A stretch of DNA of 39,405 nt from an uncultured Mycoplasmatota bacterium. GTDB lineage: Bacteria; Bacillota_I; Bacilli_A; RF39; UBA660. Each line of letters starts with the position of its first letter. The first letter of the stretch is position 1. Of this stretch, positions 8,900 through 16,263 are shown in pieces. A program made the translations under genes and the position numbers. Below the pieces are notes generated by a model. That model did not search any database. It saw only the letters and a list, made by a program, of their open reading frames with translations, and had not been told where the DNA came from. Location: contig UROI01000012.1 of assembly GCA_900549325.1 (NCBI GenBank), positions 1-39,405 on the forward strand, given 5' to 3'.

Positions 8900-10720
8900 T
8901 TATAATAATTGCCTTTTATTAATACATTTTTTTAAAAAACCATCGTCTAATTCATCGATTATATCGGTATACATTTGAGGTGGCTGTTCAAAATCAATTC
9001 GTTTTCCAAAAAACAAAAGATCATTGCATGACAATGCCATCAAACATTTCATATAATCCCTATCATCCTTAAATTTATTATTGATTTTTAAAACCTCAAA
9101 TATTTTTTCACAAAATTCAGGTACAAATCTTTTAAACTCTTCTTGATATTCTTTCAAACTCTCTTGATTTCCAATAAATGTAGTTTTTTTATCCGTAAAT
9201 ATTTGTGTGTAAAATAATGAATCAAAAGTATCAGAATCATTAATGATGTTAAAATTAATATTAGGATTATTCGTAATTATTTTCTCTAATTTTTGCCTAG
9301 TTACTATTTCTCCTGGATATAAGACATCTGGAAACTTGCCATACATGTAATGAAATTTAAAGTACCAATTTCTAAAATCTTCAATTTCCATCTTGTCTTC
9401 TTTTGTTAAACATATAAGCATATCTACATCAGATGTAGGTTTTTGTGTATTTTTTGCATATGAACCAAAAACAAATGAAAAATCCAAATTTTTATCAAAT
9501 ATATTTTTTATGTTTTGATTATATTCTTTTAACATTATTTCCTTTAATTTTGCATCATTCTTTACTTTTTTACCTATAATACCTTGAGCAAAATTAACAA
9601 AATTTTTATTTTCATAAAAATCATTAATTTCTCTATTAATTAATAATGGTTTATTAATAACAATTCCTTGATATGACATATATGAAGTATTTTTTCCATA
9701 TCCGCCATATTCACAAAAACCATTATCTATATCAGATACTACTTCATCATTTAAAACTAATGATGACGGTAATTTTTCAATATATCTCGAATTTCCAAAC
9801 AATGATATATTCATGTTTTCATCTTTATACTTTTGATTAGAAAAGTATTTTTTCAAATCATTAATATTATCATATAACATTATTCTAAAAACTGGTGCAT
9901 AATACTCTTCATAATTAGATTCTAAATCTTTAAAATTCTTCGTTATGACAATAGGTTCAATAGTTTGATTTAAAACATCAATGCTCCCGCCCAATTCCAA
10001 TTTTTCTTTATCTCTAACCAAAAGATTAATTACATCTTTAAATGTTTCTAAATTTTTAATTGTAGTTTTTTGATCCATTGAATTAGATATTTCATGTAAT
10101 AGCCTTTTTTTAAATTCTGGATATAAAGATCTTTTACATAATATTACGTTAGGTTTTGCACAGTCTTGCCCATAATTAAACATTATTGAATCAACAATTT
10201 TTTTACTCGCAATTTCTAAGTTTGCGTCATTCGCTATAATAGCAGGGTTTTGTCCTACACCAAAATATATGAACAAAGTATTTAATGATAACGATTCAGA
10301 TAATTTCTTTGCATTTTCTGGTTTACCTACGAATATAACTACATCTGAATTTTTAACGAATTCTTTATTATAACTAAATCTAGTCCCCTCATATAAGTTT
10401 ATACTATATTTTTCTAAATTTAAAAGTTTATCAATTTTTTTTGATACTTCAATTGTTTTGGTTGATGGTCTATAATAACTTACTTCGGCACATAGCTTTG
10501 GAATAACAACATAAATTATGAGAGAATATAAGGGTAAATTCATTGGTAAGTATGATGATATATTTTTTACTTTTTTATCTAAGTATTTTTCATTATTATC
10601 TAATGCCTTAATGCATAATTCTATTTCCTCAACTGCCACTGATTGCGTTTCTATTTCCGATAAAATTCTTATAATTTCTTCTTTATTTTCTAAAATCTTC
10701 TTTTTTATACTATTTAACAT
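8900..10720 (-). CDS. Aldehyde-dehydrogenase-like / nucleotidyltransferase fusion
   Basis: 606 residues. Residues about 50-370 follow the aldehyde dehydrogenase fold: SDVVIFVGKPENAKKL, FGVGQNPAIIANDANLEIA, and YGQDCAKP carrying the catalytic Cys187. The general-base Glu of hydrolytic ALDHs (ELGGK position) is replaced (Phe153), as in CoA-acylating or acyl-reducing members, so reduction of an activated acyl group is plausible. Residues about 395-606 are a nucleotidyltransferase: FVFGSYAKNTQKPTSDVDM (Gly419-Ser420, Asp431 and Asp433). I know of no characterised protein with this pairing. ATG 10720 is preceded by GAAGG and starts 17 bases after the RelA-like stop. Confidence 0.75.
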   Translation of the reverse strand: MLNSIKKKILENKEEIIRILSEIETQSVAVEEIELCIKALDNNEKYLDKKVKNISSYLPMNLPLYSLIIYVVIPKLCAEVSYYRPSTKTIEVSKKIDKLLNLEKYSINLYEGTRFSYNKEFVKNSDVVIFVGKPENAKKLSESLSLNTLFIYFGVGQNPAIIANDANLEIASKKIVDSIMFNYGQDCAKPNVILCKRSLYPEFKKRLLHEISNSMDQKTTIKNLETFKDVINLLVRDKEKLELGGSIDVLNQTIEPIVITKNFKDLESNYEEYYAPVFRIMLYDNINDLKKYFSNQKYKDENMNISLFGNSRYIEKLPSSLVLNDEVVSDIDNGFCEYGGYGKNTSYMSYQGIVINKPLLINREINDFYENKNFVNFAQGIIGKKVKNDAKLKEIMLKEYNQNIKNIFDKNLDFSFVFGSYAKNTQKPTSDVDMLICLTKEDKMEIEDFRNWYFKFHYMYGKFPDVLYPGEIVTRQKLEKIITNNPNINFNIINDSDTFDSLFYTQIFTDKKTTFIGNQESLKEYQEEFKRFVPEFCEKIFEVLKINNKFKDDRDYMKCLMALSCNDLLFFGKRIDFEQPPQMYTDIIDELDDGFLKKCINKRQLL

Positions 10721-10737
10721 AATAATTACCTTCTCAA

Positions 10738-12177
10738 TTATTTTCTATTAAATTCCCTTATTCTTCTTTTTGCATATGTTGTAACTGCTTTATCAATCCA
10801 ATCTTCTCTTGGACCATAAGATAAATCATCAGTAATAATTCTAACTCTATCTTTATTTTGAAGCATATAATCTATTGGAACATATTCATCATTAACAAAT
10901 GCTCCAACCATTGTATTCCCTATATCAGTATGTATCTTATATGCAAAATCTATTGGGGTTGAACCTTTTGGTAATTCTATTATATCACCTTTAGTTGTAT
11001 AAACATAAACTCTATCAGCAAATAATTCTGTTTTAACTTGATTCACAAACTGTTGATTATCACCAAACATTAAATTAATTTCTGTTAACGATTTAAAAAA
11101 TTGAAATTTTTGTTTTAAATTATCTTGCATAACATCTCTTGCTTTTCCCTTTTGCTCATCCCAATATGCAGTAAGACCAAATGAAGCAACTCTATCCATA
11201 TCAAACGTTCTTATTTGAGTTTGAACTAATCTATCATCTGGGCCAAAAACTGTTGTATGTAAACTTTGATACATATTTGTTTTTGGACTACAAATATAAT
11301 CTTTAAACTTATCATTTATTGGATGATATTCTTTATGTATTGCACCTAATGTATAATAACAATTAGCAACCTCATCTACCATTATTTTGAGTGCTAATAA
11401 ATCATGTATATCGGATAATTTATGTCCTTCATTTAATCTCTTATATATTCCATATATATTTTTAGTTCTAACTTTAATCTCATTTGGAATATTATTATCA
11501 TTAAGTAATGTTTGTATTTTATATAACATTTCTTTTAAACAATCATTACTTGTTTCTTCTAATTTTATTTTTCTTTCCTCAATTTTTTTATACATATCTG
11601 GTTTTAAATACCTAAGTGATAAATCTTCTAATTCACTTTTTATTCTATATGCACCAATATAATAAGCAAGTGGCACAAATATTTCCATTGTCTCTAATGC
11701 ATTTTCCTTTTGTTTAAATTCTGATTTAAATTGTAATGTTCTCATGTTATGAAGCCTATCAGCAAGTTTAATAATAATTATTCTTACATCTTCTGTTATT
11801 CCTGTTATTATTTTCCTTGTATTTGCATAATTTTGATCCTGCTTAGAAGAGAAATTCATTTTGGATAGTTTCGTTACACCATCTACTAGATTAGCAACAT
11901 TTTGATTAAAATCGTGAGATATATCTTCCTTAGTAATATTTGTATCTTCCAAAGTATCGTGTAATAATCCTGCACATATTGTATCTCTATCAGCATGCAT
12001 ATCAGTAAGTATATAAGCAACATTTAATGGATGACTTATATATGGTTCACCACTTTGTCTCATTTGTCCTGAATGTAAATTATTAGCATAATTATAAGCA
12101 CTTTTTACAATCTCTATTTCCTCTGGATTATATTCTTTTAATTTTTCTAATAAATCTTGTAATGTAATATTATTCAC
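10738..12177 (-). CDS. Short RelA/SpoT homologue (HD-synthetase-TGS)
   Basis: GTG at 12177 (479 residues) is the start: AGGAGG lies seven bases upstream. Order of domains: HD hydrolase (His50, H73-D74 in LLHDTLEDT, LADRLHNMRTL), ppGpp synthetase (DLLALKIMVDE, NMYQSLHTTVFGP), then TGS (DRVYVYTTKGDIIELPKGST). It ends just after the TGS at REDWIDKAVTTYAKRRIREF, so the helical, zinc-finger/RIS and ACT regions of ordinary ~730-residue Rel proteins are missing. Both catalytic halves look intact. It is the first large gene of the island operon, behind a leader ORF and terminator. It may make or degrade (p)ppGpp or a related nucleotide. It is unlikely to be the housekeeping Rel. Confidence 0.9.
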   Translation of the reverse strand: MNNITLQDLLEKLKEYNPEEIEIVKSAYNYANNLHSGQMRQSGEPYISHPLNVAYILTDMHADRDTICAGLLHDTLEDTNITKEDISHDFNQNVANLVDGVTKLSKMNFSSKQDQNYANTRKIITGITEDVRIIIIKLADRLHNMRTLQFKSEFKQKENALETMEIFVPLAYYIGAYRIKSELEDLSLRYLKPDMYKKIEERKIKLEETSNDCLKEMLYKIQTLLNDNNIPNEIKVRTKNIYGIYKRLNEGHKLSDIHDLLALKIMVDEVANCYYTLGAIHKEYHPINDKFKDYICSPKTNMYQSLHTTVFGPDDRLVQTQIRTFDMDRVASFGLTAYWDEQKGKARDVMQDNLKQKFQFFKSLTEINLMFGDNQQFVNQVKTELFADRVYVYTTKGDIIELPKGSTPIDFAYKIHTDIGNTMVGAFVNDEYVPIDYMLQNKDRVRIITDDLSYGPREDWIDKAVTTYAKRRIREFNRK

Positions 12178-12206
12178 TAAAACACCTCCTCGTAAAATAA
12201 AAAAAT

Positions 12207-12254
12207 AATCGGTGCCAAAAAACACATATTATAATGTTTCGACTGACACCGATT
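12207..12254 (-). terminator. Intrinsic terminator/attenuator before the RelA-like gene
   Basis: Minus-strand RNA forms a 10-bp stem (12254-12245 with 12216-12207). One pair is G-U on this strand but mismatched on the other, which fixes the direction. A T-rich run follows (ATTATTTTTTTATTTTA). The stop codon of the 49-codon leader ORF lies in the loop and its last sense codons in the 5' arm, so translation of the leader would influence folding. It stands about 30 bases before the ribosome site of the RelA-like gene. Confidence 0.75.
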
Positions 12255-12378
12255 TTGAAATATTATTTTTATTTGAACATGAATAGAAGCATGAGTAAAT
12301 TGTGTTAGTATAATATTTATTTCTAACACTTAATTTTTTTGAATAATCAATCATGATTTTATCAATTAATCTAATCAT
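12229..12378 (-). CDS. 49-residue leader ORF (leader peptide or precursor peptide)
   Basis: ATG at 12378 has GGGAGG nine bases upstream and lies about 25 bases from the expected transcription start; any longer frame would begin upstream of that start. The product begins MIRLIDKIMIDYSKK, has a Tyr/Ser/Cys-rich centre (TIYSCFYSCSNKNN) and ends SVSVETL. Its last eight codons overlap the 5' arm and loop of the terminator that precedes the RelA-like gene. No family is recognised. Two readings fit: a regulatory leader peptide for attenuation, or a small substrate peptide for the operon's enzymes, the two-cysteine C-terminal part being core-like. Neither is shown. Confidence 0.55.
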   Translation of the reverse strand: MIRLIDKIMIDYSKKLSVRNKYYTNTIYSCFYSCSNKNNISKSVSVETL

Positions 12379-12410
12379 ACTAATATACCTCCCAAATAAA
12401 TTTAAACCAT

Positions 12411-12474
12411 ATTTTATCATTTTTTCTAGGAATGTCAATATGATTTTATCATTTTTTCTAGGAATGTCAATATG
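12411..12474 (-). promoter_or_regulatory. Tandemly duplicated promoter of the island operon
   Basis: Two perfect 32-bp copies (12411-12442 and 12443-12474), head to tail. On the minus strand each contains TTGACA (12433-12438; 12465-12470), a 16-base spacer and TAAAAT (12411-12416; 12443-12448) with the TG of an extended -10. The promoter-proximal copy would start transcription about 12404, giving a leader of about 230 bases before the RelA-like start codon. Confidence 0.8.
12411..12474. repeat. 32-bp exact tandem duplication
   Basis: ATTTTATCATTTTTTCTAGG followed by AATGTCAATATG, repeated once with no mismatch. The identity implies a recent duplication or active slippage. Confidence 0.95.
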
Positions 12475-12510
12475 TTTTTTTTAAAAAATGTTGAATATTT
12501 TCATATTTTT

Positions 12511-13140
12511 TTATCTTTCTAACTCAAAATCATCTTTATCTTTTTCATTATAAGTATTTTTATTAGATTTCATATAACTAGGTATATTGGCATAATCAAA
12601 TAATTCATCTTCTTTATCAGTACCTCTTGAAATATCATAAACATCATCTGAATTAAAATCTTTACTATCATAATATTCCATTATTTCTCTTGTAGTTTCG
12701 CTTTTAGACTTATCATTGCCAAATAGTAGTATCTTTCTAAAAAAGTGCTTTATAGCCTCTAAAATGGTAGAAATATAAGATTTTAAATTATTGTTTTCTT
12801 CTGTTAGATTATGATTTCTATTTTCTAATATATCTTCTTCATAATGTAATTGATATGGATTAGCATGATGAATAATAAATGGTATTCCTTAGTTTCAATA
12901 TTATAATCTTCTTTATTATTTATGATATCACCATTTACTAGTACTCTTAAATCATAACCTGCTCCTTTTAATTCAAAGGTTACTACATCAAAACATACTC
13001 CATATTCATCATTAGGATAGTCAGTACTATAATATTTACTTTTGTATTTTGGTTTAGTCTTTATATATTCTCTAACACTATTTAATATATCAGTTTGATC
13101 ATCTATGCCATCATTATATTTATCATTATCTCTATCATAA
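12511..13140 (-). pseudogene. Chimeric remnant: DUF1287 fragment plus mobilisation-protein-like tail
   Basis: Reading leftward from ddl, one frame gives VGIYDRDNDKYNDGIDDQTD..., then YPNDEYGVCFDVVTFEL and AGYDLRVLVNGDI, the N-terminal half of DUF1287 proteins without a start codon or signal. Near 12888 the frame must shift by one to continue GIPFIIHHANPYQLHYEEDI, the DUF1287 C-terminal end, so the central ~80-100 residues and the frame are lost. After LENRN a charged tail follows (HFFRKILLFGNDKSK, DVYDISRGTDKEDELFDYA, DKDDFELER) that resembles the C-terminus of MobV/Pre-type relaxases in gut Firmicutes. The frames are seen; the relaxase call is from memory of the family and only moderate. Confidence 0.6.
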
Positions 13141-13144
13141 ATAC

Positions 13145-14146
13145 CTACTCTAAAGCAAGACTAATTAATTTATCTAATAACTCACTATAAGATAATCCTG
13201 TACTTTCCCATAACTTAGGATACATACTTATTGTAGTAAATCCTGGCATAGTATTTATTTCATTTAATATTATTCTATTAGTATCTTTTTCTAAGAAGAA
13301 ATCTACTCTAGATAGTCCAGAACAATCAAGAGACTTATATGCTTTAATTGCAGTCTTTCTTATTTTATCACTAATATCTTTATCTATATCGTCTGGTATT
13401 ATTGTTTTAGAATCATCTACATATTTGGCATTATAACTATAAAATTCACCTTTAGGTAATATTTCACCAAGTGGTGAAGCCTCTACTTCATTATTTCCTA
13501 ATACAGCACATTCTATTTCTCTACCAACAATATTTTCTTCAATTAATATTTTGTTATCAAAACCTGAAGCATATTCTATATATTTAATTATTTCTTCTTT
13601 AGTATGAGCTTTATTTATTCCAACTGAAGATCCACTTCTTGATGGTTTTATAAAGACTGGTAGTGATAATTTAGATTCTACAAGTGATGCAATATCTTGA
13701 AGTGATAATTCTTTTTCATTAAATTTATCATCTATATAGATATATTTATCTCCTACTTTTTTGATATAAATGTATTTAGCATTTTCTATTCCTACTTTAT
13801 CAAATATCATTTTAGCATATACTTTATCCATACCTAAAGAACTAGATAGTACCCCGCAACCTACATAAGGTACTCCAAGTAGTTCAAATAATCCCTGTAT
13901 AGTACCATCTTCGCCATATAGACCATGTAAAACTGGAAAGACAACATCTAAACTTCTTAAGTAATCAAAGACATTATCTATTTTATTATCTTCTTTATAC
14001 CATTCACCTTTTTTATCAATATATATTTTATATATATCATATTTATCTTTATCTAAATTATCTATTACACTCTTCGCAGAATTAATAGATACTTCATGTT
14101 CTGTGGATAAACCACCATATATTACACCTAATTTTATTTTTTTCAT
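13145..14146 (-). CDS. ddl: D-alanine--D-alanine ligase
   Basis: Makes the D-Ala-D-Ala terminus of peptidoglycan precursors in the cytoplasm using ATP. 333 residues, normal for the family. The N-terminal GVIYGGLSTEHEVSINSA, the ATP-grasp segment FIKPSRSGSSVGINKA, EENIVGREIECAVLGN and the C-terminal metal site NEINTMPGFT are all seen. ATG follows AGGTG. The tail of the gene runs straight into the DUF1287 remnant, with the TAG stop five bases from it. It lies 18 bases downstream of the DAHP synthase gene, so the two may be co-transcribed. Confidence 0.96.
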   Translation of the reverse strand: MKKIKLGVIYGGLSTEHEVSINSAKSVIDNLDKDKYDIYKIYIDKKGEWYKEDNKIDNVFDYLRSLDVVFPVLHGLYGEDGTIQGLFELLGVPYVGCGVLSSSLGMDKVYAKMIFDKVGIENAKYIYIKKVGDKYIYIDDKFNEKELSLQDIASLVESKLSLPVFIKPSRSGSSVGINKAHTKEEIIKYIEYASGFDNKILIEENIVGREIECAVLGNNEVEASPLGEILPKGEFYSYNAKYVDDSKTIIPDDIDKDISDKIRKTAIKAYKSLDCSGLSRVDFFLEKDTNRIILNEINTMPGFTTISMYPKLWESTGLSYSELLDKLISLALE

Positions 14147-14164
14147 TACATATCACCTACTTAA

Positions 14165-14911
14165 TTATATATTTTCATATTTATTTATATCACTAATTAT
14201 ATCTTTTAGTGTACTTATATTTATTGTTTGCCCTGCATCAGAAAGACTCTTTTCTGGTCTTATATGAGCCTCAACCATTATACCATCGGCACCAGCCGCT
14301 ATTGAGGCTACAGATAATGGTCTTATCATATATCTTGTCCCAGTGGCATGAGATGGATCGACAATAATTGGATAATTAGTATTCTTCTTTATATAAGGAA
14401 CTGCCGCTATGTCAAGAATGTTTCTAGTGGTAGGATCAAAGCCTCTTATTCCTCTTTCACAAAGAATTATATTCTCATTACCTGCATTCTTTATATATTC
14501 AGCCGCTAAAAGCCATTCATTATATGTCGCAGACAGTCCTCTTTTTAGTATAACTGGAGTCTTTAATTTACCTACTTCTTTTAATAATTCATAGTTATAC
14601 ATATTTCTAGCTCCTATTTGAATTATATCTAGTTTATTACCATACTTTTTAACTTGTTCTATACTAGTTAGTTCAGTAACTACTGGTATATTATATTTCT
14701 TACCAATATCAATTAATATTTCTACGCCTTCATCTCTTAACCCTTGAAAGGCATAAGGACTTGTTCTTCCTTTAAAAGTACCCGCGCGAAGTATATCGAC
14801 ATTTAATTCTTTTAATTTCTTAGTAATACTATCTAATTCTTCATAAGTACCAAAAGAACAAGGACCTGCGATTACAACTTTCTTATCTTTAAATAACTTC
14901 ATTATATTCAT
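14165..14911 (-). CDS. aroF: 3-deoxy-7-phosphoheptulonate (DAHP) synthase, type I-beta
   Basis: First step of the shikimate pathway, joining phosphoenolpyruvate and erythrose-4-phosphate. 248 residues: the bare TIM-barrel form without a regulatory ACT or chorismate mutase extension. Diagnostic segments are AGPCSFGTYEEL, RAGTFKGRTSPYAFQGL (phosphate and PEP contacts), LKRGLSATYNEW, CERGIRGF and VDPSHATGTR (metal His). KdsA is a relative but the RTSPYAFQG loop favours DAHP synthase. No other shikimate gene is in the window. Its ribosome site AGAGG overlaps the stop of the upstream MBL gene. Confidence 0.9.
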   Translation of the reverse strand: MNIMKLFKDKKVVIAGPCSFGTYEELDSITKKLKELNVDILRAGTFKGRTSPYAFQGLRDEGVEILIDIGKKYNIPVVTELTSIEQVKKYGNKLDIIQIGARNMYNYELLKEVGKLKTPVILKRGLSATYNEWLLAAEYIKNAGNENIILCERGIRGFDPTTRNILDIAAVPYIKKNTNYPIIVDPSHATGTRYMIRPLSVASIAAGADGIMVEAHIRPEKSLSDAGQTINISTLKDIISDINKYENI

Positions 14912-14913
14912 AA

Positions 14914-15435
14914 TTAAACCTCTCTAAAATATATATTATTTTCTATCTCATAGCCAAGAGTAGTCTCTCTACCATGACCTGGATATATTAACATATCTAA
15001 TGGATAATTCTTTATCTTATTAAGACTTTCTTTCATAATATTATAATCTCCAGTAGGTAAATCGCATCTTCCTATACTTTCATAAAAGATAAAATCACCA
15101 CAAAAGAGAATATTTTCTTTCTTAAAGTAAAAACTTATACTATCACTAGAATGACCTGGATTAAATATAACATTAAAATTAAATTTATCTATTTTATATT
15201 CTTTTTCTTCAGTATTGCTTCTATCATAGATTATATTTTTATCAAAATAGGATAAAGCTCCTATATGATCAAAATGTCTATGAGTAATTAATACTCCAAG
15301 TACTTTTCTATTATTTATTACTTTATTTATCTTATCTATATTATCACCTGGATCTATTACTAATACTTTATCTTCTATTCCAAGTATATAACAGTTTTCT
15401 TCTAAAGAACCAGTGATAACTCTATCTATTTTCAT
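14914..15435 (-). CDS. Metallo-beta-lactamase-fold hydrolase (glyoxalase II-like)
   Basis: 173 residues from the ATG at 15435 (GAGG six bases upstream; a GTG at 15447 would bury that site). THRHFDHIGAL is the HxHxDH zinc motif, followed by NPGHSSDSISF and a final YPGHGRETT, the order seen in short glyoxalase II/YqgX-type hydrolases. It probably hydrolyses a thioester such as a lactoyl-thiol in the cytoplasm, but substrates of these short forms vary. It is followed by aroF and ddl with almost no gap, suggesting one transcript. Confidence 0.85.
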   Translation of the reverse strand: MKIDRVITGSLEENCYILGIEDKVLVIDPGDNIDKINKVINNRKVLGVLITHRHFDHIGALSYFDKNIIYDRSNTEEKEYKIDKFNFNVIFNPGHSSDSISFYFKKENILFCGDFIFYESIGRCDLPTGDYNIMKESLNKIKNYPLDMLIYPGHGRETTLGYEIENNIYFREV

Positions 15436-15488
15436 ATCTTGCCTCACTTATCTACACTAATTGTATCATAGTTTTTAGTATAATAAAA

Positions 15489-15522
15489 GAATAAATACCT
15501 GACTTTACATAGGTATTTATTC
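15489..15522 (-). terminator. Intrinsic terminator downstream of trmB-rnc
   Basis: A perfect 12-bp stem (15489-15500 with 15511-15522) and a 10-base loop, followed on the minus strand by TTTTATTATA. It lies beyond the double-hairpin element that follows rnc. Confidence 0.7.
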
Positions 15523-15525
15523 TCG

Positions 15526-15597
15526 GCTTATATATAATAGATTTTCTTTTTAGACTACAGGCTAAAAAGAACACTCTAAGACCTTAGGCTTAGAGTG
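15526..15597 (-). repeat. Double-hairpin repeat, copy 1 (downstream of rnc)
   Basis: Contains the 15-mer GCTTATATATAATAG (15526-15540), hairpin B (TTCTTTTTAG / CTAAAAAGAA, 15544-15571, 8-base loop) and hairpin A (CACTCTAAG / CTTAGAGTG, 15572-15597, 8-base loop). The two hairpins abut with no base between them. A second copy with the same 15-mer and an identical hairpin A stem is at 37073-37166. Confidence 0.85.
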
Positions 15598-15612
15598 AAT
15601 ATATATTAAATA

Positions 15613-16263
15613 TTAATTAATTTCTGATCTCTTACTTAAAGCATCTCTTGCAGCTTCTTGCTCCGAAGCCTTCTTACTACCTGCAGTTCCCTTTCCCATA
15701 ACAATACCATCTATCTTAACAATAGAAGTAAAAGTCTTGTTATGTGAAGGGCCATCTTCATCTATTACTTCATAAGTAACAGACTTCTTAACAGTTTGAA
15801 CTAACTCCTGAAGCGTAGACTTATAATCGTGTAAGAAGTTCTCTCCCCTATCAATATATTTAACAATGATATCAAGAACAAACTTTTTAACGAAGTCAAA
15901 ACCATGATCTAAGTAAACAGCCGCTACAAAGGCTTCAAAAACATCCGCAAGTATTGTTTGATTTACTTCTTCGCCAGAACCAACTTTAATATCTTCGTCT
16001 AATCCCATCTCTTTAGCATAAGTAGCACAGGCTTCTTCACAAACATAAGATGCTCTCATCTTAGTCATTAATCCCTCTTCATACTTTCTTTCTTTATATA
16101 AATAGTCACTAATTACTATCTCTAAAACAGCATCTCCTAGAAACTCTAATCTTTCATAATCAGGATAACTAGGATTCTCATTAGTATAAGATGAATGAGT
16201 AACTGCTGTTATATATAAATTCATATCCGTAGGATTAACATCTATATTATTAAATACTTTCAT
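15613..16263 (-). CDS. rnc: Ribonuclease III
   Basis: Cleaves double-stranded RNA in rRNA and mRNA processing. 216 residues. The N-terminal catalytic domain carries YERLEFLGDAVLEI (the RNase III signature with acidic metal ligands) and LADVFEAFVAAVYLD (second acidic cluster). The last ~65 residues are a double-stranded-RNA-binding domain (YKSTLQELVQ ... GSKKASEQEAARDAL). Its ATG overlaps the trmB stop by one base, so translation is coupled. Downstream come the double-hairpin element and a terminator. Confidence 0.96.
   Translation of the reverse strand: MKVFNNIDVNPTDMNLYITAVTHSSYTNENPSYPDYERLEFLGDAVLEIVISDYLYKERKYEEGLMTKMRASYVCEEACATYAKEMGLDEDIKVGSGEEVNQTILADVFEAFVAAVYLDHGFDFVKKFVLDIIVKYIDRGENFLHDYKSTLQELVQTVKKSVTYEVIDEDGPSHNKTFTSIVKIDGIVMGKGTAGSKKASEQEAARDALSKRSEIN

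Noticed and set aside
10518..10751. Plus-strand open frame opposite the start of the ALDH-NTase gene
   Set aside because: It lies antisense to a well-supported gene with a good start and domain content.
12229..12438. Longer 69-codon version of the leader ORF
   Set aside because: Its ATG lies upstream of the transcription start expected from the proximal promoter copy, and the GGGAGG site belongs to the ATG at 12378.
12411..12474. CRISPR-like repeat
   Set aside because: Only two head-to-tail copies without spacers, and each is a promoter.
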